DNA of 64,000 bases from Frateuria_A sp051900415 (GCF_051900415.1 NZ_JBHZGL010000004.1:186001-250000); one strand, 5' to 3'; shown: positions 33,899-43,195, counted from the first letter of the stretch. Numbers and translations: made by a program. Notes: a model not told the origin generated them from the letters alone.

Positions 33899-34917
33899 GC
33901 CGCGCGGTCCCGGGCGTGATCATGTACGTCATGTATGCCGGGCAGACGCATGAGCAACGCCTTCCAGCCTTGCCGGACAAAGCCGGCCGGAGTGAAATGC
34001 GCGCGGAGATCACCGAGTGCGTCGCGGCAGGCGGTGAAGTCGCGCGCGCGGATACCCCAAAGGAGCAGTCCCACTGCGAGCTCCCAGCGATACGCCTCCG
34101 GGTAGTCGGCTCGGCCGGCGAAATGAGCCCGGGCATCCGTATCGAACCGTAACGCAGAACGGAGGAAACGAACGCGGGCCGCGACGCCCGAGCGCAATGC
34201 GGAACGCGGGCTTATGCGATATACCGCGGTGACGTCGGCGAGATAGCCGACCCGCCACGATGCCGTGGTGAAGGCCGCAAGAACGGTATCGCCGAACCCG
34301 TAGGGCGTCTGTCCGAGCGACGAATCAAGACACGCCGCAACAACTTCGCGGCGCGCGAGCCGGGTACACGTCCGCAAAATCTTCGGATTGAAAAACGTCG
34401 CGAAGAGGTTTCCTTCCAGATAATGGCGCGGCACACGTCGGTGCGCCGTGCGTTTCCAATCGACGCGCCAGCGTCCCTGCACGTATCGGGACTTGACCCA
34501 GTCCGTGTGTACGACGCCGATACCCGCGTCGGTCTGCATCATTTGCACCTGACGCTGCAATTTGTCGGTCGCGCACCAAAAATCATCGCCTTCGCAATAG
34601 GCGACAAACTCGCCACGGCTCCTGTCGAATATGCGCCTGGCATTGGCCAGCATGCCGACGTTGGCTCGTGAACGTATGACACGGACGATGTCCGGAAAGC
34701 GCGCCTGATAGTCCAGCGCGATCTCAAGCGTGTTATCTGGGGAGGCGTCTTCCCCGATGATCAGCTCAAAGGGAAAGCTGCAACGTTGCGCAAGCACCCC
34801 TTCGATCGCCTCGGCAACACAGCTACCGTGGTTGTAGGCAAGCATCAATACGCTTACCGCCGGCCTTGCGACCAGCCGGCGTGGATCACTTACCTCGATG
34901 ATTTCCGTGGCGTCCAT
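33895..34917 (-). CDS. Family 2 glycosyltransferase
   Basis: 340 aa. GT-A fold: VSVLMLAYNHG at the start, GEDASPDNT, ARRIFDRSRGEFVAYCEGDDFW with the metal-binding GDD. Matches SpsA/WcaA-like GT2 enzymes. The C-terminal half is helical and not recognisable. It is followed (4-bp overlap) by the flippase and preceded by the epimerase-like gene with a 13-bp gap. Donor and acceptor sugars cannot be inferred. Confidence 0.85.
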   Translation of the reverse strand: MDATEIIEVSDPRRLVARPAVSVLMLAYNHGSCVAEAIEGVLAQRCSFPFELIIGEDASPDNTLEIALDYQARFPDIVRVIRSRANVGMLANARRIFDRSRGEFVAYCEGDDFWCATDKLQRQVQMMQTDAGIGVVHTDWVKSRYVQGRWRVDWKRTAHRRVPRHYLEGNLFATFFNPKILRTCTRLARREVVAACLDSSLGQTPYGFGDTVLAAFTTASWRVGYLADVTAVYRISPRSALRSGVAARVRFLRSALRFDTDARAHFAGRADYPEAYRWELAVGLLLWGIRARDFTACRDALGDLRAHFTPAGFVRQGWKALLMRLPGIHDVHDHARDRAA

Positions 34918-34930
34918 GGGCGCACCGCGC

Positions 34931-36043
34931 TCAGCAATCCGGCGCCCGCGACTGGGCGATCAGCTCGGCAGCGATTCGAGCGGAAGGCCCTGGACCTTCC
35001 GACAGGTTCGCCGGGCGTCTCAATGCGCGGTGGCCGGCGGACTGCAGGAAGGCCAGCACGCCGCCGGGAACGTCCGCCTCCATCAACGCGTTTGCACCCA
35101 ATCCATCCGGCCGCTCGGTGCGCTCGCGCATCACGATGGTGGGCACGCCGAGCGCTGCCAGTTCCTCCTGGTTGGAGCCGCCATCGGTCAGCACACAGGC
35201 TGCGCCGGCAGCCAGGCGCAGAAATGCTCCATAACCGAGGCGAGGCGACAAGGCCACGCCCGGGGTGGCCTTGAGGCGCTCGTCCAATCCCTCGGCCCGC
35301 AAGCGCTTGCGGGTGGCCGGATGCAGGACGAAGTACACCTTGAGTACGGCCGACACCTGCTCGATCAAAGCCACCAATGCACGCAAACGAGCCCCGTCAT
35401 AAAGATTCTGGAACCGGTGCAGCGATGCCACCACGTAGGGTTCGTCCGCGTCGGGTCGCACGGAAGCAGCGCCGGTCAGCTCTACCGCATCGATGATGGT
35501 ATTGCCGCCGGTGTCCACCACCCTGGCCCGACGATGGTGCTTGCGCATGTACGACGCCGCTTCGGCATTGGGGCACATCGCCAGGTCGGTCATTCGAAAG
35601 ACGATGCGCCGGCATATTTCTTCCGGGAACGGGTCGAACAAGCGGCCCGACGTCAATCCGCTCTCCAGATGCACCAGCCGCGCACGGCAACGACGGCCGG
35701 CAACGGCCCCTATGAGCGTCGAGAGCGTGTCTCCGTGCACGAGGACATCCAGCTCGGTGCCGGTCGCCTTCAGTTGTTTCAGGCGCCGGGCCAATGCCAG
35801 GTAGGCCTGCGGTAACCAGCGCACCAGCGAGAGCACGGTGGCCCGCTCGGATACCGGCAAGACAGGTTCGGGGCGGGACCGGATACCAAACTCTTCGATG
35901 AGGTCCAGCATGGTCTCCTGATGTTGGCCCGTCATCAGCAGGGTCAGCGGCAGCTCCATTCGCTCGCACGCGACAATGACCGGCGCCACCTTGATCAGTT
36001 GAGCACGCGTTCCGACGATGAAGATCCGGGCACGATCAGTCAT
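34931..36043 (-). CDS. UDP-N-acetylglucosamine 2-epimerase-like protein (divergent)
   Basis: 370 aa, WecB/MnaA-like fold: GTRAQLIKVAPV, LLMTGQHQETM, VHGDTLSTL, and late DGGSNQEELAALGVPTIVMR and ERPDGLGAN. It differs from standard WecB at sites usually fixed: HLESGL for HVEAGL, SLHRFQN for THRREN, and TDGGSNQEE for TDSGGLQEE. The conserved PFPEE and ERP segments remain. It may use a different UDP-HexNAc or work as a hydrolysing epimerase. Overlaps the downstream (36036) gene by 8 bp. Confidence 0.72.
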   Translation of the reverse strand: MTDRARIFIVGTRAQLIKVAPVIVACERMELPLTLLMTGQHQETMLDLIEEFGIRSRPEPVLPVSERATVLSLVRWLPQAYLALARRLKQLKATGTELDVLVHGDTLSTLIGAVAGRRCRARLVHLESGLTSGRLFDPFPEEICRRIVFRMTDLAMCPNAEAASYMRKHHRRARVVDTGGNTIIDAVELTGAASVRPDADEPYVVASLHRFQNLYDGARLRALVALIEQVSAVLKVYFVLHPATRKRLRAEGLDERLKATPGVALSPRLGYGAFLRLAAGAACVLTDGGSNQEELAALGVPTIVMRERTERPDGLGANALMEADVPGGVLAFLQSAGHRALRRPANLSEGPGPSARIAAELIAQSRAPDC

Positions 36044-36890
36044 CTCTGCGATACGTCAGGGCGGTGATCTGCTCGGAAATCAGGCCGATCAGAAATATGA
36101 TCACAGCCGCGCTCCAAAGCAGCGTGCTTCCGTTGGTCAGGCGGCCAAAATGGAAGTACGTCCACAGGTAGTTGGCGCATCCCAGAAGAAAAAAGATCAC
36201 GCTCGCCGGCGCGAACAGTTTCAACGGCGAGTACAGCGTGGCGATCTTGAAGATGATCAGCAGGAACCTCAGCCCGTCCCTCAGCGGCCGGATGTGGCTC
36301 TTGCCCACGCGTTGGGCGGCCTTGATCGGCACGTAGGCAACCGGGTAGGCGCTGCGGAAGAAGGCCATGGTGCTGGTGGTGGGGTACGAAAAGCCGTTGG
36401 GCAACAGGTACAGGAACTCGCGGAACTTCTCCGCACGCACGGCACGGAAGCCCGAGGTGAGGTCGAGCACGGCGTGGCCGGTCATGCGGGTAGCCAGCCA
36501 GTTGTAGAAGGTGTTGGCCAGGCCACGGCCCACGCCAGCCTGGCTGCCCCAGTCGCGCGCACCGATGGCCATGTCGTAGCCTTCCTGAAGCTTGGCCAGC
36601 AGGCGGTCGATATCGGCCGGGTCGTGCTGGCCGTCGCCGTCCATGAACACCAGCCATTCGCCCTTGGCTGCCCGCGCGCCACGCTTGATCGCCGCGCCAT
36701 TGCCCATCGAATAGGGCGAGGACAGGCAGTCGACCGCGTTGGCTGCGCAGATGGCCTGCGTGTCATCGGTCGAGCCGTCGTCGACCACGATGATTTCCGC
36801 GTCCGGCTGCGCGGTGCGCAGCACCGGCAGCAGACGGGCAAGCGCCGCCGCTTCGTTTTTCGCGGGCAAGATGATGCTCAGGCGTTTCAA
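36036..36890 (-). CDS. Family 2 glycosyltransferase, polyprenyl-phosphate type
   Basis: 284 aa, DPM1/ArnC-like. GT2 motifs: LSIILPAKNEA, VVDDGSTDDT, MDGDGQHDP (metal-binding DGD), and TSGFRAVRAEKF. Two C-terminal hydrophobic helices (about residues 220-240 and 255-275) place it at the membrane. Such enzymes load a sugar onto undecaprenyl phosphate for GT-C enzymes, which suits the neighbouring membrane glycosyltransferases at 21846, 24612 and 26684. First gene of the minus-strand set; pilB diverges from it 291 bp away. Confidence 0.85.
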   Translation of the reverse strand: MKRLSIILPAKNEAAALARLLPVLRTAQPDAEIIVVDDGSTDDTQAICAANAVDCLSSPYSMGNGAAIKRGARAAKGEWLVFMDGDGQHDPADIDRLLAKLQEGYDMAIGARDWGSQAGVGRGLANTFYNWLATRMTGHAVLDLTSGFRAVRAEKFREFLYLLPNGFSYPTTSTMAFFRSAYPVAYVPIKAAQRVGKSHIRPLRDGLRFLLIIFKIATLYSPLKLFAPASVIFFLLGCANYLWTYFHFGRLTNGSTLLWSAAVIIFLIGLISEQITALTYRRDD

Positions 36891-37181
36891 ATCGGTTCCC
36901 CCGGGTATCGGACGATCATAACGCGCGCTACCACGGCGAAGGCGATCCCAGCCGATACCCTGCCCGCCTGTGTGGCAGGCGCCACATTTCTCATCGGCCT
37001 CGCCGTTCGCCCGCCGTCACCGAGCCGCCGGCCGCAGACAACGGAAAATCCATCCGGCCTTTCCGTGACACGCGTGGCGGCTTCAGAACTTGCCGGACGC
37101 CCCCCTTCGCCGCCAGATGACCGCGCCGCATTTCTGGGGTAAATTCCTTGTCAATAAGGGGGCTTAAGGCCGGAATCTATC

Positions 37182-38906
37182 ATGTCATCCCAATTGCAAC
37201 CGTCGCTCGCGGGCCTGACCGGCATGGCGCGTCGCCTGGTGTCCGAGGGCGTGCTGCCGGAGGCGGATGTCCGCAAGGCGGTCGCCGATTCGGCCCAGCA
37301 GAAAACGTCGCTGGCCGCGTGGCTGCTCGATCATGGACTGGTCGAAAGCGCCCGCCTCACCCAAGTGGCCTCCGCCGAGTTCGGCATGCCGATGATGGAC
37401 GTCAGCGCAATCGCATCCGCGTCCATGCCGGTGAACCTGATCAGCGAGGCGCTGATGACAAAGCACCAGGCGCTGCCGCTGTTCAAGCGCGGCAAGCGCC
37501 TGTTCGTGGGCATCGCCGATCCGATGCAGTCGCACGCGCTGGACGAGATCAAGTTCCACTCCAACTGCATGGTCGAGCCGATCCTGGTCGAGCGCGGCCA
37601 GCTGTCGCGGGCCATCGATGGCGCGCTGGCGGCGGTGAACGCCACGATGCCCGAGATGGGCAACGACGAGTTCGATGAACTGTCGCTCGAGGCCGGAGAT
37701 GAGGATGCGGCCGACAGCACCGGTATCGACGCGACCGGCGGCGACGACGCACCGGTGGTGAAGTTCGTCAACAAGATCCTGGTCGATGCGATCCGCCGTG
37801 GTGCCTCGGACATCCATTTCGAGCCATTCGAAACAAACTTCCGCGTGCGCTTGCGCATGGACGGCATGCTGCGTCCGGTCGCCAATCCGCCGATGAAGAT
37901 GGCCAGCCGCATTTCCTCGCGCCTGAAGGTGATGGCCGGCCTGGACATCGCCGAGCGCCGCGTGCCCCAGGACGGCCGCATCAAGCTGAATCTGTCCAAG
38001 AGCCGCTCGATGGACTTCCGCGTGAGCACGCTGCCCACGCTGTTCGGCGAGAAGATCGTGCTGCGTATCCTGGACAGCTCCTCGGCCAAGCTTGGCATCG
38101 ACAAGCTCGGCTACGAGGAAAACCAGAAGAAGCTCTATCTGGATGCCATCCACAAGCCCTACGGCATGGTGCTGGTAACCGGCCCGACCGGCTCGGGCAA
38201 GACGGTGTCGCTGTACACCGCCCTCAACATCCTCAATACGCCCGAGCGCAACATCTCCACCGTGGAAGACCCGGTGGAAATCCGCGTCGAGGGCATCAAC
38301 CAGGTCCAGCAGAACGTCAAGCGCGGCATGACCTTCGCGGCAGCCCTGCGCTCGTTCCTGCGCCAGGATCCGGACGTGATCATGGTCGGCGAAATCCGCG
38401 ACCTGGAAACCGCCGAGATCGCGATCAAGGCGGCGCAGACCGGCCACATGGTGCTTTCCACCCTGCATACCAACGACGCGCCGCAGACCATCGCGCGCCT
38501 GATGAACATGGGCATCCCGCCCTACTCCATCACCTCGTCGGTAACGCTGGTGATCGCTCAGCGCCTGGCCCGTCGCCTGCATGAGTGCAAGAAGCCACAA
38601 ACCCTGCCGCCGCACGTGTTGCTGGCCGCCGGCTTCAGCCAGGAAGACATCGACAACGGCCTGACGCTGTACGAGGCGGTCGGCTGCGACCACTGCAACG
38701 AAGGCTACAAGGGCCGCGTCGGCATCTACCAGGTGATGCCGATGACCGAAGACATCCAGAAGATCGTGCTGCAGGGCGGTAACGCGCTGCAGATCGGTGA
38801 GGTCGCACGCGGCATCGGCATCAACGACCTGCGCGCGTCGGCGCTGCTCAAGGTCAAGGCCGGCGTGACCAGCCTGGCCGAGATCGACCGCGTGACGAAG
38901 GATTGA
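37182..38906 (+). CDS. pilB: Type IV pilus extension ATPase PilB
   Basis: 574 aa hexameric motor that adds pilins. N-terminal MshEN/T2SSE-N domain (about 10-155), Walker A VTGPTGSGKT (Gly334-Thr341), Asp box, then Walker B DPDVIMVGEIRD and the His box IKAAQTGHMVLSTLHTND. Zinc site CDHC near residue 503, with another Cys in LHECKKP, typical of PilB/GspE. Start ATG 37182. The 291-bp gap upstream shows no pilS/pilR-type signals I can identify by eye. pilB, pilC and pilD then follow in standard order. Confidence 0.96.
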   Translation: MSSQLQPSLAGLTGMARRLVSEGVLPEADVRKAVADSAQQKTSLAAWLLDHGLVESARLTQVASAEFGMPMMDVSAIASASMPVNLISEALMTKHQALPLFKRGKRLFVGIADPMQSHALDEIKFHSNCMVEPILVERGQLSRAIDGALAAVNATMPEMGNDEFDELSLEAGDEDAADSTGIDATGGDDAPVVKFVNKILVDAIRRGASDIHFEPFETNFRVRLRMDGMLRPVANPPMKMASRISSRLKVMAGLDIAERRVPQDGRIKLNLSKSRSMDFRVSTLPTLFGEKIVLRILDSSSAKLGIDKLGYEENQKKLYLDAIHKPYGMVLVTGPTGSGKTVSLYTALNILNTPERNISTVEDPVEIRVEGINQVQQNVKRGMTFAAALRSFLRQDPDVIMVGEIRDLETAEIAIKAAQTGHMVLSTLHTNDAPQTIARLMNMGIPPYSITSSVTLVIAQRLARRLHECKKPQTLPPHVLLAAGFSQEDIDNGLTLYEAVGCDHCNEGYKGRVGIYQVMPMTEDIQKIVLQGGNALQIGEVARGIGINDLRASALLKVKAGVTSLAEIDRVTKD

Positions 38907-39094
38907 GGGAATGGCGGCACCAGGTCGCGCAAAAGCAAGTCACGCGACCCTTTGCGGCACCTATGCGGGACCCGCCGGAAAGCGCGAAGTTGCGCGGAAC
39001 GGCACGAAATAGCTCGCTACATTTGGCATAAGCTTCACCGAAGATCGCCGCCACGGGCGGCCGTCGCGGATCGAACCACCGGGGGAAATCGGGC

Positions 39095-40360
39095 ATGGCT
39101 ACGGCTAACGCACTCGCGAAGAACGCGAACCTGGGCGCCCAGCGCGCCGAGGTCAACAGGATGACCATGTACGACTGGGTCGCCCTGGACAAGCGCGGCA
39201 AACGCATGTCGGGCGAAATGCCGGCGAAGAACGCTTCGCTGGTCAAGGCCGAGTTGCGCCGCCAGGGGATGAACCCGCAGACCGTACGCGAGAAAGCCAA
39301 GCCGCTGTTCGGCTCGACCGGCAGCACGGTCAAGCCTCGCGACGTGGCCATTTTCAGCCGCCAGATCGCCACCATGATGGCGTCGGGTGTGCCGATGGTG
39401 CAGTCCTTCGAGATCATCGCCGGCGGCCAGAAGAACGTCCGCTTCAAGAACATGCTCACCGATGTCAAGCAAGGCATCGAGGGGGGCGCTTCGCTGCACG
39501 AGGCGCTGGGCAAGTACCCCGTCCAGTTCGACGAGCTCTATCGCAACCTTGTGCGCGCCGGCGAATCGGCCGGTGTACTGGACACGGTGCTGGATACCGT
39601 GGCCACCTACAAGGAGCGGATGGAGGGCATCAAGAGCAAGATCAAGAAGGCCCTGTTCTACCCGGTGATGGTCATGGCGGTGGCGCTGCTGGTCAGCATG
39701 ATCCTGCTGTTGTTCGTGGTGCCGGTGTTCGAGCAGACCTTCAAGGACGCGGGCGCCGAGCTGCCTGCGCCGACCCAGATCGTCATTTCCGCATCGCAGT
39801 TCATGCAGCACTACTGGTGGGTGGTGATCGGCGTCATCGTCGGCAGCATCGTGGCCCTCGTCATGGCCAAGAAGCGTTCGGTGAAGGTCGCCCACTTCCT
39901 GGACCGTGTGATGCTCAAGCTGCCGGTGATGGGCAACATCATGCGCCAGTCGGCCATCGCCCGCTTCGCGCGCACGCTGGGCGTCACCTTCCGGGCCGGT
40001 GTGCCGTTGGTGGAGGCGCTGGACGCGGTGGCTGGCGCCACTGGCAGCATTGTCTACGGCGACGCAGTACGCCGGATGCGCGACGACATCGCGGTCGGCC
40101 ACCAGTTGCAGCTGTCGATGCGCCAGACGGGCCTGTTCCCGAACATGGTGGTGCAGATGACCGCCATCGGCGAGGAATCCGGCGCGCTGGACAACATGCT
40201 GTTCAAGGTCGCGGAGTTCTACGAGGAAGAGGTGAACACCGCGGTGGACACGCTCTCCACGCTGCTGGAGCCGATCATCATGGTGATCCTCGGCGTGCTG
40301 GTCGGCGGCATGGTCGTCTCCCTGTACCTGCCGATCTTCAAGCTGGCCGGCACGGTGTAA
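39095..40360 (+). CDS. pilC: Type IV pilus inner-membrane platform protein PilC
   Basis: 421 aa, GspF/PilC family. Two repeated T2SSF domains (about 85-205 and 290-410; FSRQIATMMASGVPMVQSFE and FARTLGVTFRAGVPLVEALD show the internal repeat), with three membrane helices, two about 185-205 and 240-262, and one near 385-410. It anchors PilB at the inner membrane. ATG 39095 opens MATANALAKNANLG, a longer than usual N-terminus; the in-frame ATG at MTMYDW (39161) fits many homologues better and is an alternative. A terminator follows. Confidence 0.95.
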   Translation: MATANALAKNANLGAQRAEVNRMTMYDWVALDKRGKRMSGEMPAKNASLVKAELRRQGMNPQTVREKAKPLFGSTGSTVKPRDVAIFSRQIATMMASGVPMVQSFEIIAGGQKNVRFKNMLTDVKQGIEGGASLHEALGKYPVQFDELYRNLVRAGESAGVLDTVLDTVATYKERMEGIKSKIKKALFYPVMVMAVALLVSMILLLFVVPVFEQTFKDAGAELPAPTQIVISASQFMQHYWWVVIGVIVGSIVALVMAKKRSVKVAHFLDRVMLKLPVMGNIMRQSAIARFARTLGVTFRAGVPLVEALDAVAGATGSIVYGDAVRRMRDDIAVGHQLQLSMRQTGLFPNMVVQMTAIGEESGALDNMLFKVAEFYEEEVNTAVDTLSTLLEPIIMVILGVLVGGMVVSLYLPIFKLAGTV

Positions 40361-40375
40361 TCTTTCGGACTACCA

Positions 40376-40407
40376 GGCCCCTCTCCCGCCGGGAGGGGGG
40401 CCTTTTT
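40376..40407 (+). terminator. Rho-independent terminator after pilC
   Basis: GC-rich stem (GGCCCCTCTCCC / GGGAGGGGGGCC) followed by TTTTT. It lies 15 bp past the pilC stop, so pilD is likely in a separate transcript or reached by read-through. Confidence 0.8.
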
Positions 40408-40527
40408 CGTGGTCCGTCGGAAACCGCGCAAGCTCCGGCGCCGATCGTCGGGGCCACGCGGGCGATGCTTTCCGGCGGTTGGATCAGACGTAAACAACCG
40501 CGCGCGCGACAAGCCACCCGCAGGGAA

Positions 40528-40578
40528 CGCACCCGCGCGCGACCGCGAGGCCCACGGTCGCGCACAGGTGCGCTCCGG
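40528..40578. repeat. Degraded inverted REP pair (family A) before pilD
   Basis: Forward remnant GGAACGCACCCGCGCGCGAC at 40528-40547 and inverse unit GGTCGCGCACAGGTGCGCTC at 40557-40576, with the tail decayed (CCGG for CTAC). Between pilC and pilD. Confidence 0.6.
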
Positions 40579-40613
40579 CTTGCCGGGTCTCCCCATCTGA
40601 CTTGAGGACGTAC

Positions 40614-41471
40614 ATGCTCGACCTTCCGCTTTGGCTCTGGCTTGTTTTCGCCGGCGTGCTCGGCCTGTTGGTGGGCAGCTTCCTCAACGTAGTGATCCTG
40701 CGCCTGCCTGCGCGGCTGGAAGCGCAGTGGCGGCGCGAGGCGCAGGAAGAGCTGGCGCTGGACGTGGCCGACGAGCCACTGCCGCCAGGCATCGTGCGCG
40801 AGGCATCGCACTGTCCGCACTGCAAGCACCCGCTGGCCGCGGGCGACAACATTCCGCTGTTCGGCTGGCTGCTGCTGCGCGGACGCTGCCGGTATTGCCG
40901 TGAACCGATCTCCATCCAGTACCCGCTGGTGGAGTTTCTCAGCGGCGCGCTGAGCGTGCTGGTGGTCTGGAAATTCGGGCCCGGCTGGGCCGCGCTGGCA
41001 GGACTGGTGCTCACCTGGGTGTTGATCGCCGCGGCGGGCATCGATTTCCGCACGCAATTGCTGCCTGACCAGCTCACCCTGCCCTTGCTGTGGCTGGGCC
41101 TGCTGCTGTCGTTGTTGCCGATGTTCGTGCTGCCGGCGCCGGCGATCCTGGGCGCGGCGCTGGGGTACGTGAGCCTGTGGAGCGTCTACTGGCTGTTCAA
41201 GCTGCTCACCGGCAAGGAAGGCATGGGCTACGGCGACTTCAAGCTGCTGGCGGCACTCGGCGCGTGGATGGGGCCCGGCGCGCTGTTGCCGGTGGTGCTG
41301 CTGTCCTCTCTGGTCGGCGCCATCGTCGGCGGCCTGCTGATTGCCCTGCGCCGGCACGAACGCGAGATGCCGATGCCGTTCGGCCCGTTCATCGCCATGG
41401 CGGGCTGGATATGGTTCGTTTTCGGCGATTCGCTGCTGCAGGGCTACTTGCACCTGACCGGATCGCGATAA
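40614..41471 (+). CDS. pilD: Prepilin leader peptidase / N-methyltransferase PilD
   Basis: 285 aa bifunctional aspartyl protease and N-methyltransferase that cleaves the leader of PilA-type prepilins and methylates the new N-terminal Phe. Zinc motif CPHCKHP and CRYCREP (cytoplasmic loop between helices 1 and 2), catalytic Asp residues in GIDFRTQLLPD and GMGYGDFKLL, about seven membrane helices. ATG 40614 has GAGGA 6 bp upstream; the TTG 12 bp earlier is rejected. Its stop overlaps coaE by 1 bp (TAATG). Confidence 0.96.
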   Translation: MLDLPLWLWLVFAGVLGLLVGSFLNVVILRLPARLEAQWRREAQEELALDVADEPLPPGIVREASHCPHCKHPLAAGDNIPLFGWLLLRGRCRYCREPISIQYPLVEFLSGALSVLVVWKFGPGWAALAGLVLTWVLIAAAGIDFRTQLLPDQLTLPLLWLGLLLSLLPMFVLPAPAILGAALGYVSLWSVYWLFKLLTGKEGMGYGDFKLLAALGAWMGPGALLPVVLLSSLVGAIVGGLLIALRRHEREMPMPFGPFIAMAGWIWFVFGDSLLQGYLHLTGSR

Positions 41472-42094
41472 TGGTGGCGCGCGCCTACGTGGTCGGCTTG
41501 ACCGGAGGCATTGCCGCCGGCAAGACCGCCGTCGCCCGCCGCTTCGAGGCCTTGGGCGTGCCGGTGCACGATGCCGACGTGGCCGCGCGTGTCGTGATCG
41601 AACCGGGCAGCGAGGGACTGGCGGCCATCGCCGACCAGTTTGGCCTGGAGGTGCTGGACGCGCAGGGAGGTCTCGACCGTGCGGCCATGCGCCGGCGCGT
41701 GTTCGCCGATGCTGCGGCCAAACGCGCGCTCGAGGCGATCATCCACCCCCGCGTGCGCGAATGGCTGCACCAGCGCGCGCTGGCCGAAACCGCGCCCTAC
41801 TGCCTGCTGGCGATCCCGCTGTTGGCCGAGAACATCGCCCACTACCGCTGGATCGACCGCATCCTTTTGGTGGACGTGCCCGAGGCAGTCCAGCTGGAAC
41901 GCCTTATCGCCCGCGACGGCATCGACCGGCCGCTCGCCGAGCAGATGCTGGCCCAGCAGGCCAGCCGCCGCGAACGGCTGGTGCTGGCAGACGACGTGAT
42001 CGACAACAGCAACAGCGAGGCGGCGCTGGACGCCCATGTCCAGGCGCTGCACCGGCGATACCTGGCACTGGCCGCGCAACGTCAGGGTCGATGA
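41471..42094 (+). CDS. coaE: Dephospho-CoA kinase
   Basis: 207 aa. P-loop GGIAAGKT (Gly12-Thr19) and the CoA-binding DADVAARVV, followed by HPRVREWL and LARDGID-like RDGIDRPLAEQMLAQQASR (lid region). It catalyses the last step of CoA synthesis. The start overlaps the pilD stop by 1 bp, the standard pilD-coaE pair of gammaproteobacteria. It converges with the mutT gene 12 bp away. Confidence 0.97.
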   Translation: MVARAYVVGLTGGIAAGKTAVARRFEALGVPVHDADVAARVVIEPGSEGLAAIADQFGLEVLDAQGGLDRAAMRRRVFADAAAKRALEAIIHPRVREWLHQRALAETAPYCLLAIPLLAENIAHYRWIDRILLVDVPEAVQLERLIARDGIDRPLAEQMLAQQASRRERLVLADDVIDNSNSEAALDAHVQALHRRYLALAAQRQGR

Positions 42095-42106
42095 TCCGCC
42101 TTCGCG

Positions 42107-42508
42107 CTACAAACGCACTGGCCGTCCGGAACAAAGAGCCTTGAGGATCTCCCGGTCTGCCGGCGCCAACACGGTCGGCTGGATAGCCGGCGGCCATCGC
42201 CATTGCAGCGCCTGTCCTTCCACCGAGCGTGGCGTCCCCTGCCATGCCGTGATTCGCCAGGCATCCAGCAGCAGGTCGCGCTCACCGTAATTCCAGCGTA
42301 CCTGGATCAACGGCGCAGCGCGGTCCAGGTCAATCTCCACGCCCAGTTCCTCGCGCAATTCGCGCACCAGGCCTGCGACCGGGAATTCGCCGGGTTCAAG
42401 CTTGCCGCCGGGAAACTCCCACATGCCGGCCAGGTGTTTCCCGGGCGGTCGCTGTGCGAGCAGCACCTGGCCGTCCGTATCGAGTAGCACGCCGGCCATC
42501 ACGTGCAT
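42107..42508 (-). CDS. mutT: Nudix hydrolase MutT (8-oxo-dGTP diphosphatase)
   Basis: 133 aa. The Nudix box is complete: Gly35 in GGKLEPGE, Glu41, then LVRELREELGVE (REUXEEXGU). MutT removes 8-oxo-dGTP from the nucleotide pool. Gly-rich QRPPGKHLAGMWEFPGGK matches the family. ATG 42508 is preferred over TTG 42523; no good Shine-Dalgarno precedes either. Short MutT-only form, lacking the ThiE-like extension found in some relatives. It lies 20 bp after folA on the same strand. Confidence 0.93.
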   Translation of the reverse strand: MHVMAGVLLDTDGQVLLAQRPPGKHLAGMWEFPGGKLEPGEFPVAGLVRELREELGVEIDLDRAAPLIQVRWNYGERDLLLDAWRITAWQGTPRSVEGQALQWRWPPAIQPTVLAPADREILKALCSGRPVRL

Positions 42509-42528
42509 GACAGGGAGGACCAAGGAGG

Positions 42529-43017
42529 TCAGGACTCGCGCACGTACTCGACCATGTCGAAGCTGTATTGGTGTTCGGCATCGGCCTTGTGGTGGGTGCG
42601 GGCGACTTCGGTCCAGTCGCGCAGGTGGATACCAGGGAAGAAGGTATCGGCGCCCTCCACGGCGGCACTCACCCAGGTCAGATACATGCGCCGCGCCAGC
42701 GGCAGCGCCGCCGCATAGACTTGGCCGCCGCCGATCACCATCAGGCCGGTGCCGCCGGCGCGCGCCTGGGCCTCCTCCAGCGAACGCACGGCGACCTGGC
42801 CCGGGAACGGCGCCTCATGCCGACGCGAAAGCACCAGGTTGTGCCGGTCCGGCAACGCCCGGCCGATCGCCACCGCGGTGTTGTAGCCCATCAACACGTA
42901 CTTGCCGAGCGTCAGCTGCTTGAACCAGCGCAGGTCGTCCGGCAGGTGCCAGGGAAGTTGCCCCTTCCGGCCGATGGCGAAATTCTCATCCAGTGCGGCG
43001 ATCAACGAAATGGACAT
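42529..43017 (-). CDS. folA: Dihydrofolate reductase
   Basis: 162 aa, standard single-domain length. N-terminal MSISLIAALDENFAIGRKGQ, LPWHLPDDLRWFKQLTLGK (catalytic Asp in the DDLRWFK helix) and VIGGGQVYAAALP (cofactor GG loop) are diagnostic. It reduces dihydrofolate with NADPH. ATG 43017 has an AGGAGC ribosome site. In tandem with mutT. The usual thyA partner is not in this window. Confidence 0.97.
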   Translation of the reverse strand: MSISLIAALDENFAIGRKGQLPWHLPDDLRWFKQLTLGKYVLMGYNTAVAIGRALPDRHNLVLSRRHEAPFPGQVAVRSLEEAQARAGGTGLMVIGGGQVYAAALPLARRMYLTWVSAAVEGADTFFPGIHLRDWTEVARTHHKADAEHQYSFDMVEYVRES

Positions 43018-43195
43018 CGGTGCTCCTGGGCGTGTGGATGGTGCGACTGGCTCACGCGCCCCACTGGGCCGCCGGCCATGCTCGCGTCCATTGTAGCCAC
43101 TCATGGAGAACCGGGAGATGCCCGGCCGTCATTTCCTCCCGCAGGAGGCGGCGCCATGACCACAGGCTGCCCGGCGGCGTCGGCCAGGGGTCTTT

